A stretch of 41,383 nt of DNA, taken from the NCBI RefSeq assembly GCF_934372025.1, contig NZ_CAKROJ010000015.1, positions 1-41,383 of the forward strand. The letters run 5' to 3'. Positions 9,394 through 16,514 of the stretch are shown piece after piece (the first letter of the stretch is position 1; every line of letters starts with the position of its first letter). The notes under the pieces were generated by a model. It did not search any database, was not told the DNA's origin, and worked only from the letters and a program-made list of their open reading frames with translations. Both the position numbers and the translations under genes were made by a program. The stretch comes from an uncultured Blautia sp. GTDB taxonomy: Bacteria > Bacillota > Clostridia > Lachnospirales > Lachnospiraceae.

Positions 9394-9399
9394 TATAAT
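9394..9399 (+). promoter_or_regulatory. Candidate -10 box for the prmA-rsmE-desulfurase-thiI unit
   Basis: A perfect TATAAT lies 37 bases before prmA, after the dnaJ terminator. No good -35 is visible 16-18 bases upstream, so the promoter call is tentative. Confidence 0.35.
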
Positions 9400-9435
9400 G
9401 ATCAGGCTTTTAGCCGGGACAGGAGCTTATAATAT

Positions 9436-10389
9436 ATGAAATGGAATCGTTTTACTATTAAAACAAAAACAGATGCAGAAGATATGATTATCTGTACTCT
9501 TGCAGAGATAGGTGTGGAAGGAGCTGAGATACAGGATCATCAGCCGCTGACCGAAGAAGATAAAGCACAGATGTTTGTAGATATCATGCCGGAAGGTCCG
9601 GCAGATGACGGGATTGCATATCTGAACTTTTATCTGGAGGAAGATGCAGATAAAGATGCAATTCTGGCGGATGTCAGAAAAGCACTGGATGAGCTTCGCG
9701 CATTCATGGATATCGGAGAAGGTACGATTGAAGAGTCTCAGACAGAAGATAAAGACTGGATCAACAACTGGAAAGAATTTTTCCATCAGTTTTATGTGGA
9801 TGATATCCTGATCGTTCCGTCATGGGAAGAAATCAAAGAGGAAGATAAGGACAAAATGATCCTTCACATTGATCCTGGTACAGCATTTGGAACGGGTATG
9901 CATGAGACAACACAGCTTGTGATCCGTCAGCTGAAGAAATATGTGAAACCGGGAATGGAAATACTTGATGTAGGAACCGGAAGTGGTATCCTTGGAATTA
10001 CAGCACTGAAATTTGGTGCAGGTCATGTAGTAGGAACAGATCTTGATCCATGTGCAGTACCGGCAGTGCAGGATAACAAAGAAGCAAACCAGATCGTAGA
10101 CGAAACTTTTGATATGATGATCGGAAATATTATCGATGATAAAGAAGTACAGGATCAGGTCGGCTATGAGAAATATGATATTGTCGCTGCGAATATTCTC
10201 GCAGATGTACTGGTTCCACTTACACCGGTAATTGTTCATCAGATGAAAAAAGGTGCATACTATATCACTTCCGGTATTCTTGATGTCAAAGAAGAAGTAG
10301 TCAGGGAAGCTGTGCTTAAAGCAGGACTGACACTTGTAGAAGTGACAAGACAGGGCGAGTGGGTCTGTGTAACAGCAAGAAAGGACTGA
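9436..10389 (+). CDS. prmA: Ribosomal protein L11 methyltransferase
   Basis: PrmA uses S-adenosylmethionine to methylate ribosomal protein L11. The length of 317 residues is normal. An N-terminal substrate-recognition domain (to about 110) leads to the conserved GTAFGTGMHETT and the SAM-binding motif LDVGTGSGILGI. A Rossmann-fold methyltransferase core follows, with the NIL motif (VAANILADVL). The ribosome site AGGAG is at 9421-9425. It follows dnaJ after a terminator and is four bases from rsmE. This matches the dnaJ-yqeT(prmA)-yqeU(rsmE) order of Bacillus. Confidence 0.95.
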   Translation: MKWNRFTIKTKTDAEDMIICTLAEIGVEGAEIQDHQPLTEEDKAQMFVDIMPEGPADDGIAYLNFYLEEDADKDAILADVRKALDELRAFMDIGEGTIEESQTEDKDWINNWKEFFHQFYVDDILIVPSWEEIKEEDKDKMILHIDPGTAFGTGMHETTQLVIRQLKKYVKPGMEILDVGTGSGILGITALKFGAGHVVGTDLDPCAVPAVQDNKEANQIVDETFDMMIGNIIDDKEVQDQVGYEKYDIVAANILADVLVPLTPVIVHQMKKGAYYITSGILDVKEEVVREAVLKAGLTLVEVTRQGEWVCVTARKD

Positions 10390-10393
10390 TCTC

Positions 10394-11137
10394 ATGCAGA
10401 GATTTTTTGTAGAACCACATCAGGTTGATGAAGAACAGCATCAGATCCATATTACAGGAAGTGATGTTAATCATATTTCCAATGTCCTTCGTATGAAACA
10501 GGGTGAGGAAGTGTGGATCAGCGATGGCGGTGTAAAAGAATACAGATGTGCAATTGAGGCGTTCAGTCAGGAAGAAGTACTTCTCCATATTATATATGCG
10601 CAGGAGCCGGATTATGAGCTTCCCAACCGCATTTATCTGTTTCAGGGTCTGCCCAAGGCAGATAAAATGGAACTGATCATACAGAAGGCAGTAGAACTTG
10701 GCGCATATGAGGTGATTCCGGTGGAGACAAAACGATGTGTTGTGAAACTGGACAGCAAGAAAGCTGCAAAGAAGGTAGATCGCTGGCAGCAGATTGCCGA
10801 AAGTGCAGCAAAACAATCCAAGCGAATGCTGATTCCGAAGGTTCATGAAGTGCTTACTTTTAAAGATGCTTTAAAATATGCGCAGTCTATGGATGTCCGA
10901 CTGATTCCTTACGAACTCGCGAAGGGAATGAAGGAGACAAAAGAAATCCTTGCGGGTATCACCCTGGGTCAGTCTGTTGGAATTTTCATTGGACCAGAAG
11001 GTGGATTTGAAGAAAAAGAGGTAGAAACAGCTATCAGTGAAGGTGCAAAGCCGATCACTCTTGGAAGGCGCATTCTTCGCACAGAAACAGCAGGACTTGC
11101 AATTTTGTCGGTTCTGATGTTCCAGCTTGAAAATTAA
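10394..11137 (+). CDS. rsmE: 16S rRNA (uracil-1498-N3)-methyltransferase RsmE
   Basis: A 247-residue SPOUT-class methyltransferase that methylates N3 of U1498 in 16S rRNA. The N-terminal PUA-like part contains HHIxNVLRMKQGEEV-type residues (HISNVLRMKQGEEV). The knotted C-terminal domain has GPEGGFEEKEV and the SAM-loop signature LGRRILRTETAGLA. It is separated from prmA by four bases, so the two are co-transcribed. The order agrees with Bacillus yqeT-yqeU. Confidence 0.94.
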   Translation: MQRFFVEPHQVDEEQHQIHITGSDVNHISNVLRMKQGEEVWISDGGVKEYRCAIEAFSQEEVLLHIIYAQEPDYELPNRIYLFQGLPKADKMELIIQKAVELGAYEVIPVETKRCVVKLDSKKAAKKVDRWQQIAESAAKQSKRMLIPKVHEVLTFKDALKYAQSMDVRLIPYELAKGMKETKEILAGITLGQSVGIFIGPEGGFEEKEVETAISEGAKPITLGRRILRTETAGLAILSVLMFQLEN

Positions 11138-11205
11138 CAGAAAAGAAGTAAATGTTTAAAAGAGACTCTGCGGTGAAGAGTCTGAACAGTTATAAAGAGG
11201 AGATT

Positions 11206-12360
11206 ATGGAAGTTTATTTTGACAATTCTGCAACGACCAGATGTTATGATTCCGTAAAAGACGTTGTGGTAAAGACGATGACAGAGGATTTTGGAAATCC
11301 GTCCGCTATGCATCTGAAGGGCGTAGAAGCAGAAAAATATGTAAAAGAAGCAGCAAAAACAATAGCAGGGATCCTGAAGGTACAGGAAAAGGAAATCCTG
11401 TTTACATCCGGTGGTACAGAATCAGATAACCTTGCACTTATTGGAGGCGTACTGGCAAACAGACGCAATGGAAATCATATTATCATTACAGCTGTAGAAC
11501 ATGCTGCAGTCAGTCAGCCGGCCTCTTTTCTCCAGGAGCAGGGGTTTGAAATCACTTATCTTCCGGTAGATGCACAGGGCAGAGTAAAAATGAGTGCACT
11601 TGAGTCGGTTCTGAGACCAGATACGATCATGGTGTCTACCATGCTGGTAAATAATGAAGTTGGTTCTGTTATGCCAGTGGAAGAAATTGCAAAGATGGTT
11701 CATGAGAAATGTCCGAAAGCTCTGTATCATGTAGATGCCATTCAGGGATTTGGTAAATATCGTATTTATCCGAAGAAAATGGGAATTGATCTTCTGGCAG
11801 TCAGCGGACATAAGATCCATGGACCAAAAGGAATCGGATTTCTTTATATCAATGAAAAGGCCAAGATCATTCCGCAGATCCTTGGTGGCGGCCAGCAGAG
11901 CGGCATGCGTTCCGGAACAGATAATGTACCTGGAATTGCGGGACTTGGTGTGGCAGCAGGACAGATTTATGAGAATCTGGATGAGAATGTGGAACACATG
12001 TATCAGCTGAAGGAACATATTGCAGAAGGACTTGTACAAATCGGAGATATCCGCATCAATGGAATGCCGCTTCGAGAAGGAGCACCACAGATCCTGAGTA
12101 TCAGTGTTATGGGTGTGCGGAGTGAAGTACTGCTTCATTCACTGGAGGATAAAGGAATTTATATTTCTGCAGGCAGTGCATGCTCCAGCCATAAAAGAAA
12201 ACCGAGTGCTACTTTAAGCGCCATGGGAATGCCAAAGGATCAGATAGAAAGTACAGTACGTCTGAGCTTCTGCGAGGAAAATACCATGGAAGAAGCAGAC
12301 TATTTCCTGGAAACCATGAAAACGCTGGTTCCAATGCTCAGACGCTATTCTAGAAAATAA
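11206..12360 (+). CDS. Cysteine desulfurase (NifS/IscS family), likely ThiI partner
   Basis: A PLP enzyme that moves sulfur from cysteine to an acceptor. The family start is M-VYFDNSATT, and AAAGAGGAG stands 4 bases before ATG 11206, so I prefer this start (384 residues) over an in-frame ATG at 11152. The PLP lysine is in VSGHKIHGPKG and the persulfide cysteine in AGSACSSHK. The conserved HVDAIQGFGK and GGGQQSGMRSGT motifs are present. thiI follows 18 bases downstream. In Gram-positive bacteria such pairs (NifZ-ThiI in Bacillus) supply sulfur for 4-thiouridine in tRNA, so that role is inferred rather than general Fe-S assembly. Confidence 0.92.
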   Translation: MEVYFDNSATTRCYDSVKDVVVKTMTEDFGNPSAMHLKGVEAEKYVKEAAKTIAGILKVQEKEILFTSGGTESDNLALIGGVLANRRNGNHIIITAVEHAAVSQPASFLQEQGFEITYLPVDAQGRVKMSALESVLRPDTIMVSTMLVNNEVGSVMPVEEIAKMVHEKCPKALYHVDAIQGFGKYRIYPKKMGIDLLAVSGHKIHGPKGIGFLYINEKAKIIPQILGGGQQSGMRSGTDNVPGIAGLGVAAGQIYENLDENVEHMYQLKEHIAEGLVQIGDIRINGMPLREGAPQILSISVMGVRSEVLLHSLEDKGIYISAGSACSSHKRKPSATLSAMGMPKDQIESTVRLSFCEENTMEEADYFLETMKTLVPMLRRYSRK

Positions 12361-12378
12361 TCAGGAGGAAAACCCGAT

Positions 12379-13560
12379 ATGATATTTCACGCATTCTTAA
12401 TAAAATATGCAGAGATTGCGATTAAAGGAAAAAACAGATATCTTTTTGAAGATGCGCTTGTAAAACAGATGAAGCTGGCTCTTGAGCCGGTAGAAGGCGA
12501 ATTTACTGTAACTAAGGAGCAGGGACGAGTATATGTGTTCTGCCCGGAAAAATATGATTTTGAAGAGGCTGTGGAGGCACTGCAGCGCGTATTTGGTATT
12601 GTAGGAATCAGCCCGGTTGTGATTTATGAGGATCAGGGCTTTGATCAGATGGCCAAAGATGTTGTATCCTATATGGAAGCAAGATATCCTGAGTATAATG
12701 GTTCCTTTAAAGTATATACGAGAAGAGCAAAAAAATCATATCCGATCACATCAATGGAGGTAAGTGCTGCAATTGGTGAGAAAATTCTGGATGCATTTCC
12801 GGAGGCAACCGTTGATGTACATAAACCGGAGATGACATTGTCAGTAGAAATTCGTGATAAGATTTACGTATATTCTGAAACGATCCCGGGTCCTGGAGGA
12901 ATGCCGATCGGAACAAACGGTAAAGCAATGCTTCTTTTGTCCGGAGGAATTGACAGTCCGGTTGCCGGTTACATGATCGCCAAACGTGGAGTTAAGATAG
13001 AGGCTGTTTATTTCCATGCACCGCCGTATACAAGTGAACGTGCCAAACAGAAGGTTGTAGATCTGGCAAAACTGGTGGCTCGTTACAGCGGACCGATTCG
13101 TCTCCATGTAGTTAACTTTACAGACATTCAGCTTTATATTTATGATCAGTGTCCGCACGAAGAACTGACAATTATCATGCGTCGTTATATGATGCGTATC
13201 GCTGAGCATTTTGCACGCAAAGACAAATGTCTGGGTCTTATTACAGGAGAAAGTATCGGACAGGTTGCAAGCCAGACTCTGCAGAGCCTTGCAGCAACAG
13301 ATGAGGCATGTGAACTTCCGGTGTACCGTCCGGTTATTGGATTTGATAAAGAAGAGATCGTTCAGATTTCCAGAAAAATCAATACATTTGAGACCTCTAT
13401 CCAGCCGTTTGAAGATTGCTGCACGATCTTTGTGGCAAAACATCCGGTTACAAAACCAAATCTCAAGGTTATTCACAGATCTGAAGAGAAATTAAACGAA
13501 AAGATCGATCAGCTGATGGAAGAAGCTTTGGCTTCAACAGAAGTTATTGAGATTCAGTAG
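12379..13560 (+). CDS. thiI: tRNA 4-thiouridine synthase ThiI
   Basis: ThiI adenylates U8 of tRNA and transfers sulfur to it, and can also serve thiamine thiazole synthesis. The 393-residue protein has an N-terminal ferredoxin-like/THUMP region (to about 165) and the PP-loop SGGIDSP (188-194) of the ATP pyrophosphatase domain. GESIGQVASQTLQSL follows, and then the EDCCTIF cysteine region. It lacks the C-terminal rhodanese domain of the E. coli protein, as do most Firmicutes, so sulfur should come straight from the neighbouring desulfurase. AGGAGG lies about 11 bases before the ATG. Confidence 0.95.
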   Translation: MIFHAFLIKYAEIAIKGKNRYLFEDALVKQMKLALEPVEGEFTVTKEQGRVYVFCPEKYDFEEAVEALQRVFGIVGISPVVIYEDQGFDQMAKDVVSYMEARYPEYNGSFKVYTRRAKKSYPITSMEVSAAIGEKILDAFPEATVDVHKPEMTLSVEIRDKIYVYSETIPGPGGMPIGTNGKAMLLLSGGIDSPVAGYMIAKRGVKIEAVYFHAPPYTSERAKQKVVDLAKLVARYSGPIRLHVVNFTDIQLYIYDQCPHEELTIIMRRYMMRIAEHFARKDKCLGLITGESIGQVASQTLQSLAATDEACELPVYRPVIGFDKEEIVQISRKINTFETSIQPFEDCCTIFVAKHPVTKPNLKVIHRSEEKLNEKIDQLMEEALASTEVIEIQ

Positions 13561-13575
13561 AGAAATGAGCAAAAA

Positions 13576-13619
13576 TATAAAACAGCTTCTCATGCATTGT
13601 GCAAAGAAGCTGTTTTATA
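13576..13619. terminator. Bidirectional terminator between thiI and the HPr-like gene
   Basis: A perfect 15-bp stem (TATAAAACAGCTTCT / AGAAGCTGTTTTATA) with a 14-base loop sits between two convergent genes. The A/T ends on both sides suit termination in both directions, although the T-run is short. Confidence 0.65.
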
Positions 13620-13660
13620 ACTCATTAATATCTGATTTCTCAAAAAAGAAATAATGCAGA

Positions 13661-13897
13661 TTACTCAATTACATAAGGCTGAACGACTGCCAGGATTGTA
13701 TCAAGAGTAGTTCCTTCTGCATGGATATTCAGATTGATTGGTTTGGATAAGTCCAGGCTGAAGATACCCATGATGGATTTTGCATCGATCACATATCTTC
13801 CGGATACTAAATCAAAGTCACAGTCAAATTTACTGATCTCGTTTACAAATGCTTTCACTTTATCGATAGAATTCAGCGAGATTTTTAATGTTTTCAT
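13661..13897 (-). CDS. HPr/Crh-like protein lacking the phospho-histidine segment
   Basis: A 78-residue protein. KSIMGIFSLDL (40-50) aligns with KSIMGVMSLGI of Bacillus HPr, including the regulatory serine (Ser41 here, Ser46 in HPr). The N-terminal HARPA segment carrying the phosphotransfer His15 is missing; there is a short deletion at that place. It therefore cannot pass phosphate from enzyme I to sugar permeases, but could be a Ser-phosphorylated regulator in the manner of Crh. GGGAGG lies about 9 bases upstream of the ATG. It is a lone minus-strand gene between thiI and mtaB with its own promoter. Some annotation systems would call it simply HPr family. Confidence 0.8.
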   Translation of the reverse strand: MKTLKISLNSIDKVKAFVNEISKFDCDFDLVSGRYVIDAKSIMGIFSLDLSKPINLNIHAEGTTLDTILAVVQPYVIE

Positions 13898-13935
13898 TTT
13901 GAGAACCTCCCTATTTAAGTGTTGTTATGTCATTT

Positions 13936-13964
13936 ATCTTACCCGTCCATGTTCAAAAAGTCAA
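13936..13964 (-). promoter_or_regulatory. Promoter of the HPr-like gene
   Basis: Read on the minus strand, TTGACT, 17 bases, TAAGAT, about 40 bases upstream of the start codon. Both boxes are close to sigma-A consensus. Confidence 0.6.
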
Positions 13965-14056
13965 GGGAAAAGAAAGGAAAATACAATTGGCATTTATAAA
14001 AAAACAATTAAATCGAGAGAATAGACAGAAATATCAGAAAATAAAAGAGGTATATT

Positions 14057-15382
14057 ATGAAAAAAAAGGTTGCGCTTCATAATCTGGGCTGTAAAGTAAA
14101 TGCATACGAAGTTGAAGCAATGCAGCAGCTTCTGGAAAATGCAGGATACGAGACAGTTCCATTTGAAGAAGGTGCGGATGTTTATGTGATCAACACATGT
14201 ACAGTTACAAATATTGCGGACCGAAAGTCAAGACAGATGCTTCATAAAGCAAAAAAAATGAATCCGAATGCGATTGTTGTTGCTACAGGCTGCTATGCGC
14301 AGGCAGATACAGAAAAACTTAAAGAAGATGCAGCAGTAGATCTGATCCTTGGAAATAATCAGAAAACGCAGATTGTAGAAGCACTGGAATCATATGAAAA
14401 AGAACATGCCAGACAGGTGAAGGTAATTGAAATCAATCGTACTAAAGAATACGAAGAACTTTCAATTGCTTCGACAGCAGAACATGTGAGAGCATATATC
14501 AAAGTACAGGATGGTTGTAATCAGTTTTGTACTTACTGTATTATTCCATATGCAAGAGGACGTGTCCGCAGCAGAAGGATTGCAGATGTTCTGAAAGAAG
14601 TAGAGACACTTGCGGCAAAAGGATATAAGGAAGTGGTACTTACCGGAATTCATTTAAGTTCCTATGGTGTGGATTTCCCGGAAGAAGAAAGAGAAAGTCT
14701 TCTTTCTTTAATACAGGAAGTAAGTAAAGTAACAGGAATTGAAAGAATTCGTTTAGGGTCACTGGAACCGAGAATTATAACAGAAGAATTTCTGGAAGGT
14801 ATCACAGCTACAGGGAAAGTATGTCCACATTTTCATTTATCTTTGCAGAGTGGATGCAATCGGACCCTGAAAAATATGAATCGTCGTTACAGTGCACAGG
14901 AATATGCGGAAAAATGTGCACTGATCCGTGAGTTTTATGCCGCACCGGCGCTTACCACAGACGTGATTGTTGGTTTTCCGCAGGAAACAGAAGAGGACTT
15001 TGAAGAATCCTATGAATTTGTGAAAAATATTCATTTTTATGAGACGCACATTTTCAAATACTCCAGAAGGCAGGGAACAAAGGCAGCTGCAATGGACGGA
15101 CAGCTGACAGAAGCCGTAAAGGCGCAGCGTAGTGAGCGTATGCTGGAATTGCATGAGATGCGGGCAAAAGAATATGAAGAAGCAATGATAGGAAAAGAAC
15201 TTGAGATTCTTCTGGAAGAGGAAATTGAAATTGCAGGAGAAATGTGGTACGTGGGACACAGCAGAGAATATGTAAAGGCTGTTATCAGAAAAACAGATGC
15301 ACACAAAGTGAATGATCTTGTAAAAGTCAGAGCCATTGGATTTGCAAAAGAGCATATTCTGGAAACGGTTCTTGTATTTTAG
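14057..15382 (+). CDS. mtaB: tRNA t6A37 methylthiotransferase MtaB
   Basis: A radical-SAM enzyme that adds a methylthio group to t6A at position 37 of certain tRNAs, with two [4Fe-4S] clusters. The 441-residue protein has the UPF0004 domain with its three cysteines (HNLGCKVN, INTCTVT, ATGCYAQ), then the radical-SAM CxxxCxxC as CNQFCTYC followed by IIPYARGR, and a C-terminal TRAM-like part. This matches the MtaB (YqeV) branch rather than MiaB. An AGAGG ribosome site lies 6-10 bases before the ATG. In Bacillus yqeV closes the dnaK-yqeT-yqeU-yqeV run; here the desulfurase, thiI and HPr-like genes sit in between. Confidence 0.94.
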   Translation: MKKKVALHNLGCKVNAYEVEAMQQLLENAGYETVPFEEGADVYVINTCTVTNIADRKSRQMLHKAKKMNPNAIVVATGCYAQADTEKLKEDAAVDLILGNNQKTQIVEALESYEKEHARQVKVIEINRTKEYEELSIASTAEHVRAYIKVQDGCNQFCTYCIIPYARGRVRSRRIADVLKEVETLAAKGYKEVVLTGIHLSSYGVDFPEEERESLLSLIQEVSKVTGIERIRLGSLEPRIITEEFLEGITATGKVCPHFHLSLQSGCNRTLKNMNRRYSAQEYAEKCALIREFYAAPALTTDVIVGFPQETEEDFEESYEFVKNIHFYETHIFKYSRRQGTKAAAMDGQLTEAVKAQRSERMLELHEMRAKEYEEAMIGKELEILLEEEIEIAGEMWYVGHSREYVKAVIRKTDAHKVNDLVKVRAIGFAKEHILETVLVF

Positions 15383-15432
15383 AACGAATTATATTAAAAT
15401 AAAGAGGAAATCTTATTAAGGACGTGAGGAAA

Positions 15433-15705
15433 ATGACAGAAAACAATTTAGGAAATACACAGTATTTCAGAACAAAGCCAGATGCAGATCTTGAAGTAAA
15501 GGAAGTACTGGATCTGGTCTACAATGCAATGGATGAAAAAGGATATAATCCGGTGAACCAGATCGTCGGTTACATTATGTCCGGAGATCCAACTTATATT
15601 ACCAGTCACAAGGGTGCAAGAAGCATGATCATGAAAGTGGAACGAGATGAACTGGTAGAAGAACTTCTTAATGAATATATTAAGAATAAATCCTGGGAAC
15701 GATAA
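15433..15705 (+). CDS. IreB family regulatory phosphoprotein (UPF0297)
   Basis: A 90-residue cytosolic protein. GYNPVNQIVGYIMSGDPTYI and the C-terminal ERDELVEELLNEYI are characteristic of the UPF0297/YrzL family. In Enterococcus the family member IreB is a substrate of the Ser/Thr kinase IreK and modulates cephalosporin resistance. I choose ATG 15433, with TAAGGA 10 bases upstream, giving MTENNLGNTQYF as in relatives. An in-frame GTG at 15424 would add three residues. It heads the conserved ireB-ruvX-DUF1292 operon. Confidence 0.9.
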   Translation: MTENNLGNTQYFRTKPDADLEVKEVLDLVYNAMDEKGYNPVNQIVGYIMSGDPTYITSHKGARSMIMKVERDELVEELLNEYIKNKSWER

Positions 15706-16131
15706 ATGATGCGTATTCTGGGACTGGATTATGGATCCAAAACAGTAGGAGTGGCAGTCAGTGATCCACTTGGTCTGACTGCCCAGAGATTAGATACCAT
15801 CTGGCGGAAACAGGAAAACAAGCTTCGCCGGACGCTTGCACGTATTGAGGAACTTGTGACAGAATATGAAGTTGAAAAGATTGTTCTGGGATATCCGAAG
15901 AATATGAACAATACAGTTGGTGAGCGTGCAGAAAAAGCACTGGAATTCGGGGAGATGCTTAAGAAACGTACAGGTCTGGAAGTGATCATGTGGGATGAAC
16001 GTCTTACGACTGTTTCAGCAGATCGCACATTGATAGAGGCCGGTGTACGAAGAGAGAATCGTAAAGAGTATCTCGACGGAATTGCAGCAGTATTTATTTT
16101 ACAGGGATATCTGGACTCCCTGTCAGTATGA
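15706..16131 (+). CDS. ruvX: Putative pre-16S rRNA nuclease / Holliday junction resolvase-like YqgF (RuvX)
   Basis: A 141-residue RNase H-fold protein implicated in maturing the 5' end of 16S rRNA. The family start ILGLDYGSKTVGVAVSDPLG carries the first catalytic Asp. The second acidic site lies in WDERLTT and the last Asp in EYLDGIAAVFIL. The ATG directly abuts the stop of the upstream gene, so translation is coupled. An ATG three bases further is the alternative start. It is the middle gene of the ireB-ruvX-DUF1292 trio. Confidence 0.93.
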   Translation: MMRILGLDYGSKTVGVAVSDPLGLTAQRLDTIWRKQENKLRRTLARIEELVTEYEVEKIVLGYPKNMNNTVGERAEKALEFGEMLKKRTGLEVIMWDERLTTVSADRTLIEAGVRRENRKEYLDGIAAVFILQGYLDSLSV

Positions 16132-16144
16132 TAAGGGTGAAGGC

Positions 16145-16402
16145 ATGGAAAAAATCAGATTTCAGCTGACCGATGGGACAGTAGAAGAATTTTATATCGA
16201 AGAACAGACAAGAATCGGAGGAGTATCGTATCTTCTTGTATCCGATTCCATGGAAGATGAAGCGTCTGCCTATATTTTGAAGGATGTATCAAAGGATACA
16301 GATCCGGATGCCTGCTATGAAATGGTCGAGGATGATGACGAACTGCAGGCAGTTTATAAGGTTTTTGAACAAATGCTTGAAGACGTGGATTTTGAAATGT
16401 AA
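16145..16402 (+). CDS. DUF1292 (YrzB-like) acidic small protein
   Basis: 85 residues, very acidic. ATG 16145 has AAGGGTGAAGGC just upstream; longer in-frame openings would overlap ruvX and have no ribosome site. IRFQLTDGTVEEFYIEEQT and the DELQAVYKVFEQML tail are typical of the DUF1292/YrzB family, which regularly follows ruvX in Firmicutes. Its function is unknown. Confidence 0.85.
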   Translation: MEKIRFQLTDGTVEEFYIEEQTRIGGVSYLLVSDSMEDEASAYILKDVSKDTDPDACYEMVEDDDELQAVYKVFEQMLEDVDFEM

Positions 16403-16403
16403 C

Positions 16404-16480
16404 ATAACTGTGAAGAACAGTTATACTATCACAGACATATAGGACGGTAAGCAGACCAGATGGGAATGTATACGCATTCC
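16404..16480 (+). other. Two hairpins in the RNase J leader
   Basis: The 112-base gap before the RNase J gene holds a perfect 8-bp hairpin ATAACTGT/ACAGTTAT (16404-16424, loop of 5) and a 6-bp hairpin GGAATG/CATTCC (16463-16480). Neither has a T-run. They could be leader structures affecting processing or stability of this mRNA. The first could also be a weak end signal for the DUF1292 gene. Confidence 0.4.
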
Positions 16481-16514
16481 TGTATTGGTGTGCACAGAAT
16501 ATGGAGGTGCTTGA

